Counted from the first letter of the stretch, positions 23,521 through 35,659 are shown. The stretch: DNA of 64,000 bases from Ophioderma brevispina (GCA_023653785.1 JAMKCH010014211.1:1-64000); one strand, 5' to 3'. Numbers and translations: made by a program. The notes: generated from the letters alone by a model not told the origin.

Positions 23521-24982
23521 TACAAGGTGTCTCAGAAAAGTACACCCTAAAATTGGTGACCATAAACTTCAAAAAGTGAGATCAAGCATTTGATTAAAAT
23601 TAAAAAGAATCTTAAACCACAATTATTTTCAATATTTAATGTAAACAGCATGATTCGGTTCAGTAGTTTCGAAAGAAGAAATAAGCGGATTATGAACACA
23701 TGCAAGGACACTTCTTCCAAGTTTTGTATAAAGTTGATCAGGACAGAACAGGCAAGAAATAATCAATACTATTTCATTGTCTTTTTAATTTTATTTCTTA
23801 AAACAAAAAATAAGATAATGAATGATATTTTGAACCAGGTTCAACATCATATTGCACAGAATTACAAAAGAATTACATCTTTCTTTTCACGTAAAAAAAA
23901 GAAAGAACATGAAGAAATGTCAGCGATATATCTTCCAGCCTTTTTGACAAAATAATGTGAATACCGTGGCGTCGCCCAATACAGGGTTAAATTCCTTTTG
24001 CATTTAATTTATAAGGGGAATTTCAGGTCTAAGCAGTAATCCTGTTAAAGCTTGATCTGTGGATGTGTGGAACATTGTTACGTCTGCAACTTGGTCTTGG
24101 ATATAGATCGATGGCTGCATGGTCTGTTTAAAGTTTGGGCTGTTCTCGCCTTCCACAGCGACTTTTGTTCAAATTATGTTAAAATTTTTGACAAATGTAA
24201 CATAATTGTTCAAAGATTGTCTTCTTTGCAGGAGGATTATGTGGAATCTAAATTCATGCCTGACCAGAGTAATAAAGACGCCCTTTAATGGGCGACAAAT
24301 ATTGACTACCATCTTGTCTAGTAGAGGGTAAAACGCGGGGATTTTGATTTGCATCCATTCATTGTCTTTATTATTTAATGTCGAAGCCGCCATGTTATTG
24401 GAACAAGATGTCCAATTTAAATTTAAACTATGCGATAATCGTATCGTCAGGGTTATGACCTGTTAAAGTATGATTAAACGTCTCAATTCATTCTCTGCAG
24501 TGCCATGCCCACCCCTAGTTCAAAGTAACATATTTACATTTTCTACAGATTTATTGGTGTGTTTTCTAATAAAGATGATTAGTCGGTATTTACAATGTTT
24601 TGTTTTTTGGGGTTGTGGATTTTTGTAGAATTGATTACCTGGTAATTGTTTATTACTATAATAAAACGAACAAATTGTTGAACTCAATAAAATATTAAAA
24701 CAAGGACGGTTCTTTGGGGAAGGAAAAGGACAGCTTGACACGAGTAATCAGCGCGTTTGTTAAACATCAAATCTGATTGCTATTATTTGTGAGCAAACTG
24801 AAGAAAAATGTCCATGACATGTGTTACATAAAGCTTATTTATGAACCGAATCAAGTGATGTTACAGTAAAATATAAAAAGTATTGTGGTTTAAGAGTATT
24901 TTAAAATTTATCAAATGTGATACTTACTTTTGAAGTATGGTCACTATAGTTAGGGTGTAATTCTTCTAAGACACCATGCATA
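23521..24982. mobile_element. Non-autonomous DNA transposon, ~1.46 kb, in the satellite
   Basis: Left end (about 23523) reads caaggtgtctcagaaaag and then tacaccctaaaattggtgac. The right end (about 24938-24980) is its inverted counterpart, with ggtcactatagttagggtgt and then aagacaccatgca. This gives ~38-bp imperfect terminal inverted repeats flanked by TA on both sides, the target used by Tc1/mariner-type elements. The interior has a Lys-rich 121-residue frame (23590-23955) and other short frames, none with recognisable DDE motifs. Satellite sequence resumes on both sides. Confidence 0.7.
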
Positions 24983-25702
24983 GATCAAAGGCCTTAAAAG
25001 TAAAAAAAAAAATAGTTAATGGTAAGTTTTTATTTAACAAACCATAAGACCAAGAGAGTCAAGGAGATATAAAGGGGCACGGGGGTGGATGCGGCGAGAG
25101 TTCCTTCCCGCGCAAAGGGCGGAACTCTAGCCAGTTTTCTTTCCAAAACAACCTTTTCTCATAACATTGTGAATTTGTGAGTGGTTCACTTTATAATGCT
25201 TATAGCAAAAAAAGACATTGTTGACGGGCGGTTTACGTTTTTTACTCAATTATGTAAAGTGTCCATTGCGAATTCATATATATCACGTGGCGTGGGGGGG
25301 GTGGGTGCGGGAAGAGTGCCGCTCTCCCCGCCGAGGAAGCACGGATCCCTTGTTCATTTCAAAAAAACTTTCTCAATATGTTTTATTCAGCAACCATAAG
25401 TCAATGATTATTAGAGAGTCCTATGGGCCTATGAAACGGACAGAAAGAGGGTGGGTTTGGGAGGTGAACGCCTAGAAATGTTTGTTTATAAACATATTTT
25501 CTCATTGCCAATTGATAGAACAAATTTGAAATTCGCAAAGTGGTACTTATTTCATTGAAGACCGGTATACGGTGACTTTCACCGATGAACCTCTGCAAAG
25601 GCAGCCACATCAGCCTTTATTTCAGAGAATGACGAGTGCTGAGGGCATCGTTTCCGTAGGGGCACTTCCATTCGAGGTGGGTGACGCGTGTGTATGCTCT
25701 AA

Positions 25703-25800
25703 AGGAGGACATGAGGATATTCTAGAAAGAAAGCGCCCCCCAATTTTCCTCGAAACCCGGGTTTTTTTTTAAATATTTTGAATGCTACCAATGTAAGATA
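25703..25800 (+). repeat. Dispersed repeat family, copy B (fragment)
   Basis: The gacatgaggatattctagaa block, the tcgaaacccgggtttttttt block and the gaatgctaccaatgtaaga block match 1970-2060 and 43810-43895. The rest of the family unit is absent here. Confidence 0.65.
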
Positions 25801-27143
25801 AAGGCTTACCTTTGCCCTACCAATTTTCTAAACGGAGGACCCATAATACGCAGGCATCTTCTGCAGCCCGTTGGCACATAAGGGATCCATTGGAGACCCA
25901 ACCTCTGAAAATAAACTTTTCCATGAGAATTTGTCATGAAACTTGCACATATAATTAACCTAACGACATTAATATTAAAGTATTAGAGAAAAACAATTTG
26001 AAAATATTGACCAGTTCCAAAGGACATATCAGCATGGTGATTATTTAAAGAAGAAATATTAATTTTAATATCATTTATATTTTAAGTGTAACATAAGTAT
26101 TATCCAGGGAACATGGATTCCAAACCTATTTTGGGGTATTTACATACAGGCATATAATTAGGTAATGAAATATTAATTTTAATTATATGATATTGATTAA
26201 ATGTTACATGCCAAGGTACCACCAAAGGTTAAAACGGCTACATACAGAAACTATTTTTTTTTGTCACCAACCGTCCCGTTGGTGAATGGGGGGGGGGGGG
26301 GGTGCAGAAGTGGACCGGCTAATTTTCTCCGCTATTGTTGGACTCATATTTTATCAAAAGCGACGTAACTGAAAGTTAGGCATTTACAAACAAGTGTTGG
26401 ATTAAAACGGACCGCGCGAAATTTTGAATTACACATGATTCCCTTGAATGGAATGCAAGTGCATACAGAAATTATGTGTGCGAACACAGATGAACTTTTT
26501 TTTTATTTTCCTAAACGGAGTTCTTTCTTGTTTAAGGGGAGGGGACTGTAGATGCCTCAAGGAATTCGCAAATAGGTATAACCTACACCAGTAGGCCTAT
26601 ACTGTTTAATTATTTTACAATTGTGCATTAACATTGGCGTCGGGTACAACTTCGAGTCCAGGGGTAAGCCTTATTATAGAATAACTAGTAATTGAAAAGT
26701 GCTTTAGCATAACAAATGATGCCACATCTATAACAGATCTGTTAAATTCATTCACATAAGTTATTCAAATCTATATTTCTTGTTTTGACATCGCATATTA
26801 AAACATGATGTTTTTATTTATTCTAATATAACTCACTTAGGGTCTAGTGCCACATGTGTAAAAATCTTGCCATCAATTGTGTTCAGGCATTTCATTGTCA
26901 ATACTTAAAATTACTTATTACATTTAACCTTATATTATACCTGTGATAAGCTGTGATATTGGGTTGATTTAACTAAGATGGGGTTGGCTGTTTGTGCGCA
27001 TGTGTGTGGGCGTGTGAGTGTGGTGTTGGTTTGTTTGTTGTGTGGGGTGGTGGTTTTGAAAATGGTTTGCGCTCTTTTGCTTATTACCTTAAGGCTGTCG
27101 GCCTATAGGTGGTGTAGGAGTACTATCAGCATGGTAAAGTAAC
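25801..27143. other. Non-coding stretch with G run and GT-rich patch
   Basis: A G run lies at about 26288-26302 and an imperfect GT-rich stretch at 26985-27060. A short phrase, gaaatattaattttaat, occurs twice (near 26049 and 26167). No gene recognised. Confidence 0.5.
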
Positions 27144-27330
27144 TGTTATAGGTTTTCGTAATGTGGCAACACTCAGTAACTGTGAAAATAGTACTGGCCA
27201 ATAATGCTATAGACAGTCGGGTGTACGGATATTAACATGGAGTAAAAGACATACTGAGCATGACTTGTTATCGTCTTCAAAATAGCTTCTTGTCTTCCTA
27301 AAGGTATTTAGTAGTACTAAGTACATAACA
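27144..27330 (+). repeat. 5' LTR of Gypsy element 2 (187 bp)
   Basis: Aligns end to end with 32274-32460: taatgtggca, cactcagta, gaaatagtactgg, ctatagacag, cgggtgtacg, gtaaagacatact-like, cttgttatcgtcttcaaa and cctaaaggtatt are shared. Both copies are 187 bp despite several compensating indels. Confidence 0.85.
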
Positions 27331-27342
27331 TGGTGTCAGATA
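27331..27342 (+). promoter_or_regulatory. Primer-binding site of Gypsy 2
   Basis: TGGTGTCAGAta starts at the first base after the LTR. It differs by one base from TGGTATCAGA, complementary to the 3' end of initiator Met tRNA used by many LTR elements to prime minus-strand synthesis. Confidence 0.7.
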
Positions 27343-27602
27343 GGCCTAGCGAAACCTGCGGACGTGCATACTCCGGAGGGCCTAGGTATGAGTTATAAAA
27401 TAGCGAAAGTGCGCCTTCGGTACCGTAGCATAGCCTGTAAAAAAAAAGTTTGTCTGTCAAAATACCCAATGCGGTTTGTGGATCGATCCCACGCGCAGTA
27501 ACTTCTCCGACGTAAGCTGGCGCTGTTCAGGAGACGGGTTCCCCTATACGGAATTAAAGCGTACGAATCACGATTATTTGTTACATTGCATTTTACATTG
27601 TT

Positions 27603-27770
27603 CCTGCCTGTGTCCAGCACATGGGTGGATCGAGTAGCTTGGTGTTGCTGTTGTGCACCTATACAGTGTAAGTTCACCAGAATTTGGGTATGATGAAATA
27701 ATTATACTGCCTGCCTGTGTCCAGCACACTGGGTGGATTGAGTAGCTTAGTGTTGCTTGTGGTCACTACA
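27603..27770 (+). repeat. Two-copy repeat in the Gypsy 2 leader, ~109-bp period
   Basis: cctgcctgtgtccagcacat and then gggtggatcgagtagcttgg recur almost unchanged at about 27605 and 27714, followed both times by tgttgct and a gtgcac/gtcac phrase. It lies between the primer-binding site and gag. Confidence 0.8.
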
Positions 27771-27825
27771 GTTATAATTACTGTTTAGTCTTAGTTGTGA
27801 ATAAGCTAAAATTCTTAAACGCGAA

Positions 27826-28465
27826 AATGGCAACTATCAAATACCGACATACCAATGAAAACTTGAAAAGGTGATGAGAAGAAACTGGAAAAACTTGAAA
27901 GAATCGTGGATGACTATTTGGTAGCCACTGAACTGAAATATAAAAAGGATAAGAAAATCCAAGTGGCAACGTTACAGTCGGTGCTGGGACAGATTGCGCA
28001 AGCGTAAAACTAGTCAAGTATAACTGAGGATCAGTTAAAGGACCCGGATGTAATTGTGGAAAAATTGACCGAGCACTCCACCCAAACGCAATGACTATAT
28101 GATAAATAGTTTATTCATAAGGCCAGACCAACAACCAAATGAGACAAATAGCCCGTCTCTTCAAGAGTCTGCGTAGATGTGGAAACCGTGGAACATTCGG
28201 AGCGCTACCGGACGACGAAATGCTACGTGACAGACTGGTACTCGGCTGTTTAGGACAAAGCTGCCCGAGCACGTAGTTTAGGCAGAAGGAAGTCATTTGA
28301 ATTGCTAAGAAGCGCTGAAATTAGGCCGAAGTTAGAATCGCCAACGTAGATGCAACTAACAGGAGAGCAAGGGTTTAATACCCAGAGCGAGAAAGGGGGA
28401 AAGCCATACAGAGCAAGCAAAAACGCAACAATAATCAACCCCAAGTATGACAAAGCGAGCATCCA
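27826..28465 (+). pseudogene. Gypsy 2 gag-like region
   Basis: Plus-strand frames give KLERIVDDYLVATE (about 27888) and, near 28190-28250, GTFGALPDDEMLRDRLVLGC. The latter resembles the Gypsy capsid motif in which an E..RDRLV.G segment precedes KAR..L. The product would be the structural capsid protein. Stops at several points and the absence of a clear zinc knuckle indicate decay or truncation before the pol part. Confidence 0.6.
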
Positions 28466-28489
28466 GTAACGCACCATGCAAGATTCCAC

Positions 28490-28880
28490 TAGACAATCCA
28501 GACAGACTCTTCTTGATACTGGTCTGGGTGCAGCGCTGATACAGAATGGTCAGCCGGTAGCATATGCTAGCCGTGCCTTAACGGATCCCGAAACTCGATA
28601 TGCCCAGATCGATAAGGAATTTTGGCCGTGGTGTGGGTTAAGAACTATTTTCACCAGATACTGTACGGCAAACATGTGTGTGTGCAATCGGTCATAAGCC
28701 ACTTGAATTATCTCAAGCTACTGCACAAGGCTCCTATATAAGACTTCAAACCCTCCTTCTCCGCTTGGCAGAAATATGATACAGCAGATCAAGTATCAGC
28801 CCTGGAAAGCAAATGTATCTAGCAGCTACACGCAGCCGGCGTATATACCAACACAGCAGACCAAGAAACAGAAACTAGAA
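28490..28880 (+). pseudogene. Gypsy 2 RNase H (and connection) remnant
   Basis: DTGLGAALIQNGQPVAYA (28514-28567) followed by SRALTDPETRYAQIDKE is a very clear Gypsy RNase H start. A frameshift then leads through GHKPLE (28690-28707) to a RLQTLLLRL-like segment (about 28745-28775). RNase H removes the RNA strand after reverse transcription. The upstream protease and the reverse transcriptase palm with its YxDD are absent: gag-like sequence runs straight into this block, so ~1.5 kb of pol seems deleted. Confidence 0.8.
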
Positions 28881-28959
28881 ACGTATCACTGTGCAAATAA
28901 TCAGAGTCACTGAACCAAGACTGAGGAAATCAGGCACACATCAAGCAGACCAACCATGC

Positions 28960-30260
28960 AAAACCTTAAAGCCATTATCCTGGACGGATGGCCAGAGCAT
29001 GTTAGTGAAGTACAACCAGCATTGGTACCATATTTTCATTGCGAGAGAATTAGCGATGAATGAAGGACATTAATATGCAGAGGGAGAATAGACCGATTTA
29101 TACCCAGGAAGCTTAAGAATATATGCTGCAAACGCATACATAGTTCACACGGGCGTCGAAGGATAGGATGCATGGCGTAGAGCAACGTGAGTGTCTTTCT
29201 ACTGGCCTCGCATGAGTGCAGAGGTGAAAGATTATATCCAGAAGTGTGAAGCCTGTTGCACGTACAACAAAAGAAGCCAAAAGAATCACTGAGTCGCATG
29301 ATGTGCCGAAATAGACCCTGCGGCCCAAAATTTCGGTACGGACATTGTTATCACTCAGAGAAAAGACATCTCCATAACTGTGGATTAATGTCGGTTTTGG
29401 TAATAGACTACCGTGAGGATACCAAGAGATTACAGTAATTCACACAATGAAAGCCAAAATGTAGTGAGGTATGAATCCGGATGTGGTTATTTCGGACTCT
29501 GCAATGAGAGTACACTGGATCAGAATTCAGCAACTTTGCCAAGCGTGTAAAATTGGACCAAGAAATCGTCGCGCACATCACAATTTGTATGGCAAGGCAG
29601 AAGCCGCAATTTAAAAGTGCCAAAGCGATACTCAGAAAATCCAAAGCGGCTGGAAATGACCAATTATTAGCCCATACTAGCTTATAGAAATACACATCAA
29701 TAGACATGGACACCAGTCCAGTGCAACACTTAATGCAGCGTAGAACAAAGACACTTCTCCCAACCAACCTGAAAACATTCTTGCTCAAAACGTGAACTGT
29801 AATGTTGCCTTCAAACAACAACAAACGTAACGCCAAAAACAAGGCTCATACTACAAACAGAGGTTGCAGCAATCTTCCGGAAACACTCAAGCAAGGAGAA
29901 AAGTGTCGAGTTCCACCAACAAAATATCACCAAAGAGTGGCAGAAAGCAGTTGTGAAAGCCTAAGTAGCACCTAGGTCTTATGAGGTTACAACAGAAGCA
30001 GAGGACCCTGAGACGCAAAGAAACCACCTGCTAAATCCAAGTGAAAAAGTACTGCCCTCAAGAACCAGAACCAGATGGGGATGACATTCAGCCAGCCAAG
30101 CATAACAGAGAAAATCCCAGTAGACCAGCCAACTCGGGTGAGCACAGCCACGAGCAGTACACAAGACCAGCCTTGGGTGATCGTAGGACGACTTTGGAGT
30201 CAAGGAAGCCTGGATGACTTGAAGACTACCTACAAAAGAACATATTTTAGGGTGTCATAG
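28960..30260 (+). pseudogene. Gypsy 2 integrase and C-terminal tail
   Basis: The zinc-binding HHCC pattern is visible: HTGVEG (from 29146) and CEACC (from 29245). An SVFL/RMSAEVKDYIQKCE-type segment lies between them. Downstream, in a changed frame, an RPWAK..VDIVIT-like stretch (about 29315-29350) and TVDYG (about 29380) mark the catalytic core with its first Asp. NPDVVISDS (about 29472-29498) carries the second Asp region, and NLYGKAEAAI (about 29583-29612) corresponds to the end of the core. An Arg/Pro/Ser-rich tail runs to 30260. At least five frame changes break it. Order and motifs are typical of Ty3/Gypsy integrases. Confidence 0.8.
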
Positions 30261-32258
30261 ATATAGTTTAGAACGTGAAAACACACGGTTTACTCTTTAA
30301 ATTCACTCACAGTTTGGAAAGTGAATTTTGTGTAATGTTAAGTAGTTGCAGTTAAAGACTAGTGATTAATGGACATTATGTGCGTTATTATGATAATAAA
30401 AGCAAATTATAAGGGAAAGGAAGACAAAAAAGTTCTTAGTTAATTGTATTAGTGTTCCTAAGCGAAGAAAAGCACACATTCAGTTTATCACACAATACAC
30501 ACAGATTGATTACTACAAAATGATCGCTCCTGTGTTGAGCAATAATTATGCATAAGTGAGAGAGCCTTGAAACATTGCCGAGGAAAACTTCCGGGATAAT
30601 AATAGGTTAAAGCAGCAGAGGAAAGCTCAACCAATACAAGACAAAAGTACAATGAATTATGTCAATTTTAATTCAGTGCAAATTAGCACTTTAACAACGT
30701 TTGGTGAAGGGTATTTGTTACACAGGAAAAACTTGTGTTATTGAGCTTCGAACTCTGTCAGCATAGATAGATTGGTCATTTGGCGTTATTTTATAACCTA
30801 GGGTCACTCCTATCAACAAAACGGGCAGAATAATCCCTTTATAGTGTATTTTCCCAAGAACGATCTTCCAACATGTGACCAAGCCGTTCGAGTAGCACGG
30901 AGGGAGGCTATAAACACGGAAAAATATCGATGGAATTATTGGACTGAAAAAAGGCCACCACAAAAAATAATTATGTTTTATAATCGACGTGCTATTTTAT
31001 ATGGATCTCCCCGTACCATTCTTGCGGAGGTGAAAACATCAATGAGGAGCGCAAGGGGGGGACTATGGTAATCCATTGTTATTGTGAGCAAGCAATGTTA
31101 ATGCCGAAATATCCCTATTTATTAGTGCGGTCCCATACATATGACTGAAAAGGTGTATTTTAGTGGGCAGGTGGGGTGAGTTTAGGTTTAAAGCGACAGG
31201 AGAAGTGGTCATCCAAGATATCTGAGTTGGCACGGCATTTGAATTCTGTCCTTTTCCGGTTTAGAGCCCCTTCCGATTATTGAGAATAGGTCCAAAACTT
31301 AGGGGGACGAACGTTATCACGCGAATCGACTATACCATTATCCATGTACCGCGGACATTAACCTCCATGTTACATCAGATTGGCCCCATACTGCAATTAA
31401 CTGGCTTTTGATTAAAGGGACCCTCGCGGTATACAGTTTGATGTATTGTATTACATAGACCCCAATGAGTAATTGTAACAGAAATATTACCAAAGCCTAT
31501 CAGACTAAAAAGGGAATCTTATTAATGCAGGACAGTTGAACGAAAGTAAATAACAAATTAAAGTGCCTCTGCAATGATGGTAACTAGCCACCACTCCAAT
31601 GAATTTCAAAGATTATAGCTTTGTGATTCCCTTCATTGCCGAGGTACACAGGTCATCGATTTTTTTCATTAATGACTTTCATTTCAACTAATACGAAAAT
31701 GGTTTGATGCCGGCTCTTTTAAATTGAACATTCAAAATAGCTGCTTCATTAATTCAAAAAGTATTCAGAATTGGTCAGTTGTAATAGGTTTGCACAGGGC
31801 AGCTTATACTTACTTACATGACTGTATACCTGTTCAGATTATAAACGACCGAAGGTTGGACAAAAGTGATATCTTTGGACAACTGACAAATATATACCTG
31901 AAGACAGTACATCCTTACTTTTGATCATCATCCCTGCCCATCCCAGCACCTAAGATCGCTCTTCAGAAAACGTACTATAGTAACCATGCACTGAGTCATG
32001 GATAGTTATCCTGGACTCTAGTTTAAAACTGTAGTTAAGGTAAACAGTTATAGTTAAAGATTTAAAATTCATGCCACAACAGAGACTCAAAGTTAAATGA
32101 ACAGAGATAGGACTATTTACTGAACTTTAAAGTTGCAACAAATGCATAGGCTTTATTATAAAGTCAGCTTATGATACAGCATAAACATGTTTAGTTCACA
32201 ATTTGAGCTACATTCCTCATGAGGCCAACTTTCATTACTGGTTCAAATATGCCTTTCT
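30261..32258. other. 3' non-coding interior of Gypsy 2
   Basis: About 2 kb between the end of pol and the polypurine tract. Short frames (30844-31071, 31724-31924) show no retroviral envelope features such as a signal peptide or membrane anchor. Function unknown. Confidence 0.5.
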
Positions 32259-32273
32259 TTAAAGAAAGAGGGA
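32259..32273 (+). promoter_or_regulatory. Polypurine tract of Gypsy 2
   Basis: aaagaaagaggga ends directly before the TG of the right LTR, the expected place for the plus-strand primer. Confidence 0.75.
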
Positions 32274-32460
32274 TGTTATATGTTTATGTAATGTGGCAGA
32301 ACACTCAGTATAACGTGTGAAATAGTACTGGTCAATCCGGCTATAGACAGATCGGGTGTACGATAGGAGTAAAGACATACTGGAGCAAGTACTTGTTATC
32401 GTCTTCAAATCGCTTCTTATTGGTCTCCTAAAGGTATTGGTAGTACTAATTTACATAACA
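32274..32460 (+). repeat. 3' LTR of Gypsy element 2 (187 bp)
   Basis: Starts TGTTATATG and ends ACATAACA. taac follows immediately, matching taac just before the 5' LTR. Confidence 0.85.
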
Positions 32461-33500
32461 TAACAAAGGAGGATAATCTCGAGGACTATACCTGTTATAC
32501 CATGTGCATGCACAAATTTAACAAAATTAAATTGGGGTTATTTTTAAAAAAATCTCAATTAAAGTGTCACGAGGATTTCTTTCCATATCAGGTGTCTCTC
32601 AACAAATCAAAAGTTCTGATTGTTGTCCTTATGTAAAGCTTTCCATCAAAATTATCCCTATCTCAGGATTAAGCTGAGAAATGTTTCTGTGGTACCAAAA
32701 TTGTGAATTTCTAATTTCGTATAGGAGCAATAAAATTCAATCCTATTTTTATATTTAAATTAAGCAATCAAAATTAACCTTTTTTCTCTTTTTTTCTTTT
32801 TAAAAACCATTTCTTTCTGTATAATAATACAAGGTAGAAATCTATTTAGTGTCTATCTATTTGAAATTACCTTTATGACACAATATTTCGTGCCTCAAAA
32901 TCTCTTGTTGCACCTTTATCCATTATGCATTAAACTATAACAAGAAAAAATAACCACCTTGATTCTAGCTTAGACATGGTAAGGCAATTAAACCACCGAT
33001 CACGGGCCACTGATGCATGTTGCAACAGCCTGGCCTTTTGACCTCTTGCTCCTGGCTTCTCACATTGTTTCCCCACATTCCTAGTATAGTATAATACGCC
33101 ATACTACTAATTTTGAATTTCAGGTCATGGAAAAACACAAAAAAACTATATTCCTCACTCTTGCATGTACTTAATACACGATGTTCTTTAAAGGTAAATT
33201 ACCTGATCGTGCTTTCCAAGCCGTATATCCGCTTTATAATAGCTTTATATGGGTACAAGACAAATGGAAATGACTCTGTTGGTATTAAAATCTTTAGAAG
33301 TCTAAACATGAGAAATACATCATGACATAATACATTCTCATCTATTAGTGCTCCATATATATCTTATCCCAGCATATAAATATGAACCATATTACAGTCT
33401 GAAAGTATTGAAAGCTACTCAAGCAGAAACAGAGAATTGCAAACATTCACACCCAAAGTAGGGAAAATCTTTTACCTTTTTCAAAAGTAATATTCAAGGT

Positions 33501-33822
33501 TGTTCCAAGGCCCATGCTGTCTGGCGGTTGAGCTACGGGGACCTTTGTTGCCCTCTTGTAGCTGCAAGACTCTTATTTCATATAGCTAAAACTGTGATTT
33601 CTGTGTTTTCTAGAAACATCTTGGTTAATTATTCTCATTTAATAAATTCTCCATAATTTTTATTTACACGAAACATTTGCGTAAGTAGTATTTGTGGTTA
33701 AATGAACTATCATCTTAGTATCATGTTATTCTAAACACATAGTTTTTACTTCTAAAAAGAAAAAAATAAGATCTTTATATAACACTCAATAAAGAGTCTC
33801 AAGTTTTTGACTAGATTGTTGA
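33501..33822. other. Segment present only in duplication copy 1 (~320 bp)
   Basis: Copy 1 has about 320 bp between the phrase tttcaaaagtaatattcaag and gctttgactgctgg; copy 2 has only ~45 bp between the matching phrases (45768-45812). No terminal inverted repeat or tRNA-like promoter box is evident. It could be an insertion in copy 1 or a deletion in copy 2. Confidence 0.6.
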
Positions 33823-34124
33823 CTAGGCTAGCTTTGACTGCTGGCACAATAAACCGCACCCGTCCATACCGTTAGTTGAAAGAGCGTAAATCAGTCATGC
33901 ACAGATATCAAATTCCACCAATCTTATAACTGGACTGTGGAAACGTACGAGATAGCTAGAGGTGAGTTTTTTTTTTTAAAAAAAAAAAAAATTTTATTAA
34001 ATTAAACATTATAATGTTCGATTTAAGTATGGCTACTCTGCATCATATGGCCTACTAGCAATCCAGTAGCTGTCAGTAGCTTCATGTACAGAGCTGAAAT
34101 ATAATTAGGTCAGACATGTCTTCT

Positions 34125-34440
34125 TTTAGTCTTCGCATATAATGTTTGTTGTTTGTTGTGTTTTTTCCCCGCCCACGGTCATGGGCTTTTGCCACCCCCC
34201 CCCCGCCCCCCCAAAAAAAAATCTTTTGCCTGCCGAAATAAAAATGAGGGATTTTTGGCAAAATTCGGCGCTTTGGGGCAAAAAAATCACAATTTCAGGA
34301 CATCAGCGATTTTTGACCAAATTGGTTAAAAATCTCCAAATATTTTTAGAATTTCACTTTGCCCTCCCAAACAATCACCCCCCCCGTTTGGCCCCCCCCC
34401 AAAAAAAAGAAGTCTGTTGCCGCCACTGTACCACCATGTT
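34125..34440. repeat. Repeat with C/A-run blocks, copy in duplication copy 1
   Basis: Bounded by ccacggtcatgg on the left and a gccgccactgta phrase on the right, with two blocks of C run followed by A run, and tttttggcaaaattcg and gcgatttttgaccaaa phrases between them. The same organisation appears at 46080-46450. It has the look of a non-autonomous interspersed element. The Pro-rich frame through it is compositional. Confidence 0.55.
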
Positions 34441-35636
34441 TTATTTTATTCCTTTTTCGTATACACTCCTATACGTAAAGAACTGTTTAGCTTTCAACCA
34501 CCTCACGGATCACAACCTCGACGCAACTGTTGTAAAGGCCTATTTCCACAAAAAGAATATAATTTATATTGTAAAGGGTGACTTTAAAATTTTAGAAAGA
34601 AAAAAATAACGTTAATATCATTTTATTTTATAATTTCAGAATTTTGGAATACGTACAAGCCGATGTATCTAAACCTAAAGCGCTAACATAGCACCTCCGT
34701 GAGACACGATTTGAACCTCACAGCATGCACCACCATTAAACACTACGGTGTAACCGCGGTGAAACAAAATCTGATGATCAGATTTGGTAACCAACGATTC
34801 GTTACAACACTCACTGAAGCTACGACTATGCAGTCACCACGCCTCAAGACAGATCAAACCATACCACCAACCACCCAATACAGTGAACGTAATCTGACAT
34901 CATATTTTGTAAATAACGATGCCATTATAGCACTTGAGCTGATAAGGCAGTTTTACTACGTACGCCTAATAAGAACGTCGACAACATACCACAATTGAAC
35001 ACTAACTGTGAACGAAATCTCGCGTCAGATATTTTTGGAGCAAGAATTCTTGCCATATTATCAATTAATCAATTTAAAAAAAAACGGTTATTTTTATCCA
35101 CTTGATTCTCAATAAATAAAGAACACTATAATACAAATGGAATTGCAGCCGACTCAATGTTTTGAGTTTGTGTCATTGCATGTTGCAAGTAAATAAAGAA
35201 ATGTATAATATAAATTGTGGCAAAATACCATATTTTCCATATCCCCAATAGAATCCATTTTCAAAATAGAATGTTTTTATATATTATATGCCCCATGCAG
35301 CTCAACGGCTCCCATCAAAATATTACGGTTTTGATCCACATAAAAACATTGTTTAAAAGTCTTATATACCAAAGACAAAATATTTGGAACGCACTATTTT
35401 CATGAAATGTCCATATTTGCGATTTCGCTGGTTGGCGAATATTAGTACGCCACTAAACTACGCTTGCCATCAACACCACACGAACTGATATTCCATTTTG
35501 GTTTAAATAGCGAATTTTCCACTATTTTCACCCGCGTTTCTATGGCACCTACCATATTTTGGTCTTCCGGGGGACTTTTGACGGCGTCATTTTAAACCTC
35601 AAAAGAGTGCCGGTTCTTTGGACCCATCTAACCGCC

Positions 35637-35659
35637 GGGGGGGGGGGGGGGGGGGGGGT
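35637..35659. repeat. Poly-G tract
   Basis: A run of more than 20 G after ccgcc and before tggattcagcccc. The counterpart in copy 2 (47660-47704) is longer and interrupted by single A and T bases. Confidence 0.9.

Larger units (their letters stand above)
22505..25560 (+). repeat. ~200-bp satellite, about six units, split by two insertions
   Basis: Units at about 22505-22717, 23066-23330, 23331-23520, 24983-25205, 25206-25400 and 25401-25560. Each has in order a G-rich ggggtgggat-type block, a cgcgaagcgcggaa-type block, a ttcattttccaaag block followed by cacgttttctcgtga, caaatttgaaattagcaaaa, and a cttaaaaagttaaaatgag block. The units are interrupted by inverted-repeat elements at 22718-23065 and 23521-24982. 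No unit holds a conserved frame. Confidence 0.75.
27144..32460 (+). mobile_element. Ty3/Gypsy LTR retrotransposon 2 (structurally complete, internally deleted)
   Basis: Two 187-bp LTRs, both TGTTATA...AACA, bracket 4.9 kb. TGGTGTCAGA, a tRNA-type primer-binding site close to the common TGGTATCAGA, follows the left LTR directly. The purine tract aaagaaagaggga precedes the right LTR directly. The flanks carry taac immediately outside each LTR, a 4-bp target-site duplication. The interior has gag-like, RNase H and integrase remnants in Gypsy order on the plus strand. Protease and the reverse transcriptase palm are missing, and all frames are broken, so mobility would need enzymes from another copy. 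Confidence 0.85.
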
